Of a stretch of DNA of 64,000 nucleotides, positions 14,501 to 24,303 are shown in pieces. The notes under the pieces were generated by a model that searched no databases, was not told where the DNA came from, and saw only the letters and a program-made list of their open reading frames with translations. The DNA lies in the NCBI GenBank assembly GCA_905250115.1, contig CAJNOI010000054.1, forward strand, positions 244,578 to 308,577. Direction: 5' to 3'. Position numbers and translations under genes: made by a program. How positions within the stretch are numbered: position 1 is the first letter of the stretch; every line of letters starts with the position of its first letter. The DNA comes from Adineta steineri. Its lineage: Eukaryota > Rotifera > Eurotatoria > Adinetida > Adinetidae.

Positions 14501-17500
14501 TTTTCCTTCAATATTTTCACATGATTGGGATTATTGGTTTCTTGATACTTCAACACCGGGTAGTGCAGTTCATTTACAAAAAATGTTACAAATCTTCACA
14601 TCAAAAATTGGAATAACTGATCAAAAAGAAATATTAGATAACCCTCTTTATGATTTAAACATACTTTTTGATGATTGTGTATGGGATTTTTGTTCACGTT
14701 TACAAATCAATTTTCATAAATTATCCAAAGATATGTTTAATAATCAAAATGCTTATGAATTTTATCAACGGCAAACAACAACGTATCAACGTGTTCGATG
14801 TTTAAAAAATATTTTTGAACAATTAAACGAATTACAAAAATATATCATAACAATTTATCACGAAAATATTTCAATGAAAGAAGAATCTTTACAAAAGAAT
14901 TGTAATTCAATATATGATCTTGCTAAAGATACTTTAACTGGAAAACATTTTAATAGTCTTGCCGATTCTTTAAAATCACATATAAGAATATCATTTACAA
15001 ATTTTGTTTCCTATGTTTTGAAATATATTGTCGATGATTATGGTTTAGAATCATTAAGTAAATTATCAAGTAAAGATAATGATTACAGTAAATTACTTGA
15101 ATTAATTGATTATACATCATTTTCTGTTAATAATGAAAATTCAATGATGCAACGAATGTTAATAGTCAATGATCATTATTCTTGTATTCTTCATACACCG
15201 TTATATTATTTATGTGAACAATCTATTAAGAATTTAGCAGATGATGTTAAATATAAATTGGCAAATCTACAAAATCAATTCAATGGTTAGTATTCTTTGT
15301 TAAATCTAAGATTAGATAGAGATCTTGAGGTTGTGCGTGGGTGTGGATGTAAGTGTCGGTTAAAAGAAGATAGACACCCAAACCCACCCCTCAAGATGCG
15401 GGATATTCTCCTTCTTTTCTTCAAATGAGTTTTGAGTAATTTTTTGTTGATATTTAGAAAGAGGTGTACCATCCGCATCGACAATACGAGAACAATTTCG
15501 CAATGAATTAGTTCGATCTATGATGAATGATAAAATTTTAACGAAAATAGTTTCATCATCAATTCTTGACTCATATACAAATGATTCTATTCGAATTCTT
15601 TGTACAATAATTGAAAAAAATTTTCATGATAAACAAATTCAATGTCAAAAGACAATTGATTTTGTTTCTCGTTGGTTAATATTAATTGATGATGATGATG
15701 ATGAAGAGAATGCATTTAATTCTTCATCGAATCGTCATATTTGGCGATTTGCAAATGTTTATGCATTACTTGAGTACGAACAAAATGATATTTTGTCATT
15801 CTATTCTGCTTGTCGAATTACAGAAAATCTTGATCGAAATCAATCATTCTATGATAAACTTTTATCCGTCGAAGAAATTTCACGTTCAAAAGTTCGCGAG
15901 AATCTATTTCGATTAATGTTTAAGCATTTATGGATTAATTTATGTCAAATAAATGAAGATCCTAAACAATGGATTCATAGTTATACATTAATTTCAAAAT
16001 ATCATCCGTCCGAACAAGTTTTAGGACGAATAGAATTTATTGATATGAAAGTTAAGGTTGAATTTATGAATTTAGCTTATTTAATATTCCTAAATGAACA
16101 AACACCACAACCAATTAAACTTATCCAACAATTATTGTACGATACATCACTTATACACGATGATCATTTTATGAATTTCTCTGGATCAAATTGTCTAAAA
16201 TATTTACCTTTGATTGTTCAAAGAATAGATCAATATTTTAAAGAAAATAATAGTACATTAATGATGGATATTCAACAATGGATTATTGAAATAATAAAAA
16301 AATCAAAAAGAACATCAGATCAAGAAATTATTTGTTTATTAAAGCTTATAAATCAACCATCATGTCATTTATTATTACCAATGAAACAATTTATTTTTGA
16401 TGAATTAGCTAATATTCTACTTGACAACAATCAACAAAATACTGATTTTTGGGATCGTATTTCACTCCTATCAATAATAATAGAATGTATCGATAATGAC
16501 AATTTAGAAAATTATCAATTACCTTACCATCCATCAGCGATGACTGATGAAAATGCGAATCATATGATAGTCGATCTATTTTTTTTCTATCTTCGACGAT
16601 TAGCAAATAATGCAATAATTCAACCAGCTTTAATCAATAAAATTCTTCTTTCAAGATTACCAAAGATTAATAATGCACAACGAATTCCAATTGCAGAAAA
16701 AATATTCAATCAATTAAAAGAATTTTTTATTTTACAAACTACGGCTTTATTATTATGTCAAACAAATTTAGATCAACACGATCAACAAGCAATTAATCAT
16801 ATTCTTACGACTGTTATTAATCAATATTTAAGAATTGAAGTACCTGTTATTCAATTAAGTAATTACGTTCAATTTTTCTGTTCAATTATAATTACTAAAC
16901 AATCATGGAGTTTTTTTCTTAATCTACTCAAATCCGAACGCCTTCAATATTTAAATGTTCAATGGGCGGATACATTACATAATCAATTCACATTAGAATA
17001 CAATACTCAACGTAATAGATATCTACACTATTCTCATCAACTACAATTTACAATAACAACGGATCAAACTTCATCGATTTTTCCAACCTTACATCAACCA
17101 TACCATACACTAACTCAATTAATTGATCAATGTGTTAAAAATAATAGTATCGAACAACGTTGGATACCTTTAGTTAATTGGATAGAATCAACATTAACTA
17201 TTAATGTTATTGAAATAAAAGTAATGATATTATTAATTATTTATTATGATTATTATTGTAATAATCAATTAGAATCTATTCAAGACTTAATAGTTAATAT
17301 TGAGCATACACTTGAACTATCTGATGAAGAACGACGAGTATTCAATGTTTTTTTACAACCTGAACAATATATGATTGGATATCCAGAAGAGAATAACGAT
17401 CAGGATAAAAATTATCTTAATGATTTATTTAAAATTGATTATCAAGATGAACAACAACTACCTATTCGTCATACACTTGTTAATCTTTTAGCAATGATTT

Positions 17501-20500
17501 TACTCAGTGGACAAGAAAATACTCTATGGACATTTGCATTTCAACCATTGAAACTTGAAAACACATACGGTGAGTTTTCAAAGATATTGGCATTTTTGTA
17601 GAATATCTTCTGTATAGGTTTTGCATCGACTGCAACTAACCCTATCCAAAGTACTTTGATTCATTATGATTGTGGATGTGTGTTATCTGAAAGAGGAGCA
17701 TTACTTCAGAAGTATGGCGGAAATGCATTCAGTATTCCAGCAGTTTATATTGCATATTTTGCAACATTTGGTGCTTTGGTAAGTCGAATGAGAACAATAA
17801 TCTTCATATCTTTATTCAATATCTAGGCTTGGCATTTGTTATTATTTGATTCATCTGTGGAAAATCTCAATGGACCTATTCTTTCTGGAAGTGCAATTAA
17901 TGAAACAGCAGCTAGAGAACGTATAGATGATAGAAGTGATCGAGCAAAAACATGTTTTTTTGTTTGTACACGATTGTTATCAACGAATTTTTTTCTTTTA
18001 TTACAATCCAATCAAGATGATGCTTGTCTTTTGTTTAATCGTTGTTTTGAATTGTTTGCTCAACAGAGTCATCAACCCGATGAAAATCCATGGATTCAAC
18101 CAATTTATACGACAATCAATGAAGAACGTGAAGCTGAAAAAGAATTTCAACAGAATATTTTCTATCCTACATATCAAAAACTAAACGATTATAAACAAAT
18201 CATTAATATTTTACAATCAAAAACTGAAGTACAGACAAAATTACAGAATTATATAACTCAAATGCCTATTCGAATTGAAATTATTCATTTTAAAACTGAA
18301 TTATCTAATCCAGAATCAATTAAATTACCATTAAAAATTCTACGACAATTATTTGATTCATTTGAATTTCTAAAAATGACTCGACTTATTTATCCATTGA
18401 GTCAATTTCATATTCTCTTACATCGAACTTTTGCTCAACTAATCGAACGAGAAGAATTTCTGAATATTTCATTGGATGAATTATACAAACGAGCTTGTCA
18501 ATCTTCAAATCGTTTGCATCAACAAAATAAATATAGAACAATTATTGAAAACGGAATTGAAGCTGTTAATACTTATCATCAATTTGCTGATGGACAAATT
18601 CGACCAGGCGCTTGTGATCTTACTCAACGTTTTGAAACCATTTCTATGAATACACATGTTAGCTATCTTGTTGAAACAGACAATCATGAAGATGGAAATA
18701 TTATTATGCGTATACTAAGGTAAGTATTAATGAATACTTGATAATCTCTATATATTTCAATTTAGTATTCTTGTCGATTATCATAATAATCTTGTTAAAT
18801 TACTTGAAACAGAAATATACTCACATGGTGATACTCTTGAATTAGGTTCATTAAAACCTATTATTAATGAATTATCCGAGAGAGAAATATCTATTCTTCA
18901 AATAACAGAAGAAAATCACGGTGTTATTACATTGAATGATGTAGATTGTCAATGGATTGAACAATTATCTCGATCTAGTCTTGAAAATGATAAAGATTAT
19001 TTTCTAAAACTTAATACACCATTAAAATTTAATTTCCTCTATGTACAATCTTATCTTATTCGAAAATATCTTCTCTATTGTCATATTAATTACGAACATA
19101 TCAAAGAAAAATATCAATGTTATATTAAACGAAAAATTCCAATGACTACAAATAATTTCAATGATGATGAAAATGATATTAATATGGATTATTATAGTTC
19201 AATAGCTGATGAATGGAATCATTTAGAGCATAAAACTTTCGATCAACTTCAAAATGAATTTAATTTTCTTCAGCGAATTATTGACGAATTGAAAGATTCT
19301 CTTGAGGATTATTCGTCCATGAAACTTTCAGAATTTATTCAAAATACAAATTATGGTCAAAAAATCAAAGATTTTCCTTTATCGCAAATAAAATATATTC
19401 GGCAATTTTATCAAAAATCGATCTATAATTTTCAACATGCATTTATCAATGTATCTCATTTAATTAATGTTCCTCTAGATAAACAATTTAGCGATGAACT
19501 TGATCATATATTAAAATCGTCATTTATTTCTTCGAATGATCCAACTAAGAAAGAAGAATTTCAAGCAAAGATACGAATGATAACTGAATTTTTAAATGAT
19601 TTGAAAGAAATAGAAGATTCTCTCGCTCGTCAATGGACTGACTCACTTGTAGAAACATGTGGAATATTCTGCATTGAAAATCCTATTGTTGAATTACTAC
19701 CGACAGAAATTAAATGTAAAAATTATATTCCATTATGTTTGAAATTGATTAAAATACGATCTCAATTGCAAGAACAAATGATTGATATTGAAGAAAAAAG
19801 TATTGATCTCTGGAATGCTCATTTTGATATTCAAGATATAAATCAATCAAATGAAAATAGCTTTCAAGTATTTCGATATAAGGACGATAGTTTATTATCT
19901 TTTAATACAAATCAAAGTTCGACAATAGAAACTACATCTGCAGATTTAATCGATTGGTGGGAGATAATTGATATTCCATCGAAGTCACAAGTAGTCGATA
20001 ATAGAACATCTCTATTCACATTAAAGATAACATCGATTTCATTATCACCTTCAGTTTTGTTTGAAAACTGTCGAATACAAGCGGAACAATGGGGATCGAA
20101 AATACCCAATTCAAGGTTAGTTGTTACATTGAAAGATGGTAAACAAGCAAAATATTTCTGTAAACCTGAAAAATTCTATGAGAAACTTAAAAAAATCTTT
20201 GAAGAGAAAAAGTACGATTATAATACAACTGCTGTTATTGATTCAAATCAATTATTTGTTGATTTTATGAAGGTAAATGATAACAATTCATTACCTATTA
20301 TAGTATCTGAATACTATGTTGTGGAAAGACAATTATTAATTCCTGTTCTATTAGAATATAAAAATAATCAATTTAAATATTTCGCTAAAGCTACAGCAAC
20401 ACTTTCTTCAATTCTGAATCGTTTTATTCTTGATCAACAATGGAAATTTACGTCACCACAAAATTATTTCAATGTATTTGATTCACTCGGACGATATATT

Positions 20501-21994
20501 TCTGAAGATAGTCCAATTAATAAAATTGATCGATATAATGAACAAAGTCCAGTTCACCTTCAAATTCTTCAATGTAATCAAGATGAGAAGAATGTTTGTG
20601 AAGTATCACTTACAACAAGTCAGTACTTTAATCAAGCTACAACTTGGAAACAAATTGATACATGGTCGAAAACTCTTCATATCAATGCAGAAAGTACTAC
20701 TGATCGTTACAATTTCTGGAATATAGAACAACAATATATTATTCATGAAAATGAAACACTATCTTTCACACTTGGTGAAGCTGAATCTATCAATGTTGAT
20801 GCAATTAATGAAGAAAATATGATCGATATAATTCTTTCCTATGATCAGATTAATAAAACAATTCGACTTCTTAAATCATGTATAGTTCATAGTCTTCTAA
20901 ATAATTCAAAATATTTCAAACAATTAGATCTAAAGATATCTCCAGAAGATTGTACTCTGATTTTTGTTTCGAATGAATCAGAAAAACAAATTTTGGAAAA
21001 AAAAGATATGAAAAATCCAATTAGTTATTATGCATCGATGACTGATAGTCTGGTTCATTTTCAGATATCTTTACTTATTCAAATAATTCAATATGATAAT
21101 CAAAAAGAAATCTCAATTCCTGTTTCACACCGAAATATAACCTTAAAACAATTATTAGAAATGATTGAAATTAATGATTCTCATACATATTTAGCATCGT
21201 ATGAAACTAAAATGGTCTTATCTGAATCATCTACAATCAATGAAACAAAATTTTTTCTTGTGAAAGAACATCAAACATGTCTTATAACAATTGAAGAAAA
21301 TATGACTAAAAATCAACGATATATTATCAATGCTTCTATCAATGATATTTACAAACGAAATAAAAATATCGATCAAGATCAATATCTTATCTATGAGCAT
21401 GATTTTATACCATCACGTGAAACATTATTGAGCTTATTTCTATGTACTGTAAATTCACCCATCAAATTCAATTTAACTTATCAAAAATTACAAGCAAATG
21501 TGACAGTAACTAACAATGAAGAAAAAAGTTCAATTGTATTTCAATGTGCACCATCAACGACAGTTGGTCGTGTTCATCAAATTGTTTGTCAATTGTGGAA
21601 ATTAAATACACGATTTTATCGTTTAAGTCTCTCTGATGATACGAATATTGACGAGGAATGTTTATTAGACGATATTTGTGAATATATGAATGATACACAA
21701 TTGAAATTAATTTCAATTGCTGATGTTAAATGTGCCATTACCTATCAGAATGAAATTGTCATGATTCCAGCTCTAAATGAAACAATTCTATCATCGATTA
21801 TGAAAGATACCTTAAGAAAACTTGTAATACCATTTGATGATATAGATCGATTTGAATTTATATTATTGGATGATCTGAAAAATCCCATCAATGTCGATCT
21901 TGATTTAATCATCAATGATATTCGCTCGAATTCTTCCACGCAATTCGATACAATATCGCTTCTCTTAAAAAAGAACACAGAAATCGAAGATTAA
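2501..21994 (+). CDS. RNF213-like: Mysterin (RNF213)-like giant AAA+ protein, 13 exons, 5552 residues
   Basis: Exons: 2501-4355, 4784-6373, 6901-8271, 8911-11037, 11088-11416, 11468-11540, 12181-12392, 12446-14146, 14280-15285, 15458-17569, 17618-17778, 17827-18719, 18766-21994. All introns are GT-AG, all phases agree, and the sum is 16659 nt. An in-frame TAA at 2486 supports the ATG at 2501. Nucleotide-binding motifs: GKAGIGKT near residue 1601 (split by an intron), GDTGVGKT near 1961 with Walker B VVFFDEVNTASCLGLFKE near 2185, and a variant P-loop GVPGQSKT near 2446 with VFLDEAS near 2521. SVSQREIQRCF and VTRTPLCIIG are family signatures of RNF213. Known: human RNF213 (5207 aa) is a dynein-like AAA+ ubiquitin ligase acting on lipid droplets and intracellular pathogens. 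Odd: I see no RING or RZ cysteine/histidine cluster anywhere. Residues about 4927-5545 read as repeated beta-grasp-like units. Ligase activity is therefore uncertain; AAA+ family membership is firm. Confidence 0.93.
4492..4649. repeat. GC-rich fold-back element in mysterin intron 1
   Basis: The left end ATGTACCGAGCCCGAGCC reappears inverted at the right end (GGCTCGGGCTCGGTACAT). Arms of about 65 bp are built from repeats of GGCTCGGG. It is strikingly GC-rich against the AT-rich surroundings. No ORF. It looks like a non-autonomous fold-back or MITE; I could not settle a target duplication. Confidence 0.75.
6463..6649. mobile_element. hAT-type MITE, 187 bp, with 8-bp target site duplication
   Basis: Imperfect terminal inverted repeats: CAGTGACAGATCTAGG at the left and CCTAAATCCGCCACTG at the right (reverse complement CAGTGGCGGATTTAGG). 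It is flanked on both sides by CGAAGAGC (6455-6462 and 6650-6657), a perfect 8-bp duplication, which is the hAT hallmark. No coding capacity. It lies in mysterin intron 2, inserted into the left edge of another fold-back. Confidence 0.85.
6653..6807. repeat. Fold-back element that hosts the hAT-type MITE
   Basis: AGAGCCACTACGGTTTACGA at the left matches, inverted, TAAACCGTAGTGGCTCT at the right. Inner arms also pair (GATCATCTTCACTA with TAGTGAAGATGATC). It lies in mysterin intron 2. The hAT-type MITE duplicated part of its left edge. Confidence 0.75.
8321..8846. repeat. Composite fold-back element in mysterin intron 3
   Basis: The outer arms TAGAGATGTGCGGGA (left) and TCTCGCACATCTCTA (right) are inverted copies. 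The left 50 bp (8321-8371) is itself a hairpin. A second inner pair, AGAGCCCGTCGG near 8563 and CCGACGGGCTCT near 8817, gives a nested structure. No ORF. Probably a non-autonomous mobile element. Confidence 0.7.
11555..12146. repeat. MITE-like element with about 60-bp imperfect inverted ends in mysterin intron 6
   Basis: The left end TAACGGGTGACCTATAGACA and the right end (reverse complement TAACGGATGGCCAATAAAGA) align imperfectly for about 60 bp, including a shared TTTTGCCAATAT. It fills almost all of the 640-bp intron 11541-12180. No ORF of note inside. Confidence 0.6.
14152..14261. repeat. GT-rich telomere-like fold-back, copy 3, making up mysterin intron 8
   Basis: It starts TTGAGGGTGTGGGTGTGGG and ends with CCCACACC...CACACTCTCAA in inverted orientation. 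The 133-bp intron 14147-14279 is essentially this element plus splice signals. Confidence 0.75.
15324..15397. repeat. GT-rich telomere-like fold-back, copy 4, in mysterin intron 9
   Basis: CTTGAGGTTGTGCGTGGGTG on the left pairs with CACCCAAACCCACCCCTCAAG on the right. The edges TTGAGG and CCTCAAGATG match those of other copies. Confidence 0.7.
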
Positions 21995-22284
21995 TAATAA
22001 TAACCATTTGACTTTCTCGGCTTTTTTTTACAAATAAGAATTAATTAAGCTATAAAACCAACTTGTTGCTACTTTTCTTTATCCTGAAAGAGTTTCTTTT
22101 TCTATAAAGTCGATACAAATATGGCTTGTCGGTGGCGTGAAATTTTGGTCTACAAAGATTTATATTCATCAACTTTGGTATTGGCTATATGTATAATTAA
22201 CTTCTGAAATACTCAGGCCAATGATTTTCACATGCAGATCATGTAGGAATCTAAAGGAAACTATGTCTGTTCGTGTGATCTGAT

Positions 22285-22381
22285 AGGGTGTGGGTGTGGG
22301 TGTAGATTTAGGTATAGGTATGGGTATTGGTGCGGGTAAGACTTGTTCTGATCTCATACAACCGCATTCATACACACCCAA
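22285..22381. repeat. GT-rich telomere-like fold-back, copy 5
   Basis: AGGGTGTGGGTGTGGGTGTAG at the left. The right end, ATACACACCCA, is a weaker inverted match. It contains variant GGTATGGGTATTGG units in between. Confidence 0.6.
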
Positions 22382-22674
22382 TAATGTGTGGCTGATTATT
22401 CATCGTAGTAGTTCCTTCTTTTCTCTCTCACTTTTATTTGAGAAAGAAAAACAAACTTGGAAAAAAATATTTTTTCTTTCTTTTCTGTTCTGCGAATCTG
22501 GTTATCTAAACAAGAATACTATGATGACTTTCTTCACTAGGAATTTTCCAAATGACGCTATTTTTCTTTCTTCTATGAGAATAACGGATGACCGATAATA
22601 AATGGCTAAATTTTGTCTTGCATACTTTAATCTGTAAATACGTTTTATCTAAAAACAAAATATACCACAATACC

Positions 22675-22730
22675 TTAAGGGTGTGGGTGACTCTGTCAAC
22701 CCAACCCACAGCCACACCCACACCGTCAAG
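22675..22730. repeat. GT-rich telomere-like fold-back, copy 6
   Basis: TTAAGGGTGTGGGTGACTC at the left pairs with CCACACCCACACCGTCAAG at the right. It is the most compact copy, about 56 bp. Confidence 0.7.
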
Positions 22731-22770
22731 ATTAGTCGCCAATCATCGTTCGTCTTGATTTTTACATGTT

Positions 22771-22874
22771 AAAAGTGTGAGTGTGTATGTTCGTGCCTAT
22801 AATCGCTTAGCCCATACGCACACTCACTCACTCACTCACTCACACCTACACACACCCACACCCATACCCTCAAG
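22771..22874. repeat. GT-rich telomere-like fold-back, copy 7, with an expanded ACTC tract
   Basis: The left arm is GTGTGAGTGTGTATG. The right arm holds a CACT(CACT)n microsatellite run followed by CACACCCACACCCATACCCT, and the element ends CAAGATG. Confidence 0.65.
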
Positions 22875-22993
22875 ATGCTTGTTTTGGTAAAAAGTAGTTT
22901 ATTCAAAAGAAATAAGATTGCAGGTTCGAGATTATTTTATTTTCAGAAGTGAAGAATTTGGATGTGACTATGAGTGTAAGTGAGATCTACACC

Positions 22994-24303
22994 CTAGTTA
23001 AGAAGATCGTCTAGATGTTTCTCCATGTCATAAGCGTTGATTTCATCCATGGTTAATATTGTTGTTGCACTCTGTTGGTTATCATGATTTCTTTGTGAAT
23101 TCCAGTCAATTCTTTCATTAAAGTTTTCTGGCACACGCGAACTGGCCTCTTGAACTCGTGTTGCTCTTGTTTTTCTTAACAATTCATATATCTTTAAGCC
23201 ATGCTCGACCGTGAATATTTTATTGCCCCAATATTTAGGCGAAAATATAATACCTATTGCAGCCGCATCTTCAATCGCCATACATGCGCCCTGGCTTTGA
23301 TTAGGTAGCATTGGATGTGCAGCATCTCCAAGCAATGCTACACAGCCTTTTACCCAATATGGATATGGTTCATGAATAAACAGCTTCCACAATTTGATAT
23401 CTTCACAATGCTCGAAAATTGCCAATAAATCTGAATCAAGATTAGGAAAACACTCAAGTAACATTGACGGTGTGGCACTGAAATTCCAGTCCTCTCCACT
23501 TTGATGATTATAAGAAGCTGGATAAAAGCAATAGAATGATATAATCTCACCTGCACAGCAAGGGACTAAAACAATCTTATTAAGACCAAAATCACCCCAA
23601 AATTCAATTGCATTATCAGATGCAAAATCTTTCAAGCCAAGCTGCTTTACGCGTGATGTGGGAATAATACAATGGTAACAATCACTTGTATACGGTGCTG
23701 TTTTTGCTACAATACCAATCAAACTACGTACTGTTGAACGAATGCCATCAGCACCAATAATCAAATCGACAGATATTGTGCTACCTGTATCGAATGTTAC
23801 AGTACGATTAACACAATCAACATCAATTGCTTTATGATCTATAACAATCATTACTCCTAAAGCCTTAGCTTTTATATGTAGTTGTTCATGCAGATCAGTT
23901 CGATGAAACGTATTGTATACATAACCCCACTTTTCTTTATAATCACTCAAATTATAAACATCGTTGATTGTACCATCTGTCCAATTGCGCATAATTAGTT
24001 TTTGTAGAATGACAGATCTAGAAGGAAAATTTACATGATAGATTTTTGTTATCATAATACTACTAACCTTCCAGCAACAGTGTTGATACCCCATTCTTCG
24101 AGAAATTTGGTTCCATTTGCGGCAACAGAAACTGATGCACCGACTTCACTAGCAAAATGTGCGTGTTCATAGATAGTGACTTCATGGCCATGTCTGCGCA
24201 AAGCAATAGCGGCGGATAGACCACCAATACCACAACCAATAATAGCCACTCTCAAAGGTACAAATGGAGTGAGTGGAGTTGATTCTATTGAGGGTAAAGT
24301 AAT
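22994..24303 (-). other. FAD-dependent monooxygenase region of the NRPS (salicylate hydroxylase-like)
   Basis: Two exons (24303-24068, 24017-22994) encode a class A flavin hydroxylase: GCGIGGLSAAIALRRHG (FAD Rossmann), DLIIGADGIRSTVR (DG motif) and GCVALLGDAAHPMLPNQSQG (GD motif). There is no ATG near the Rossmann motif. The frame is open upstream through ITLPSIESTPLTPF to a splice acceptor (ATGTAG) and joins, in phase 0, the exon carrying the last PCP. I therefore read it as the C-terminal domain of the NRPS, likely to oxidise the PCP-bound product, rather than a separate gene. A separate gene would need an unseen 5' exon in the 54-bp intron 24304-24357, which is unlikely. Confidence 0.85.

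Larger units (their letters stand above)
21995..22993. other. Intergenic between convergent mysterin and NRPS genes, rich in GT fold-backs
   Basis: The two flanking genes converge here, so both 3' UTRs and polyadenylation signals must lie in this stretch. Three GT-rich fold-backs occupy about a quarter of it. No ORF is supported. Confidence 0.6.

Noticed and set aside
22771..22874. CRISPR-like or satellite array
   Set aside because: The CACT repeats are a plain microsatellite inside a GT/CA fold-back; there are no spaced direct repeats, and the genome is eukaryotic.
24052..24255. A separate monooxygenase gene starting at 24255
   Set aside because: The codon is TTG and the frame is open further upstream to a splice acceptor that matches the NRPS exon in phase.
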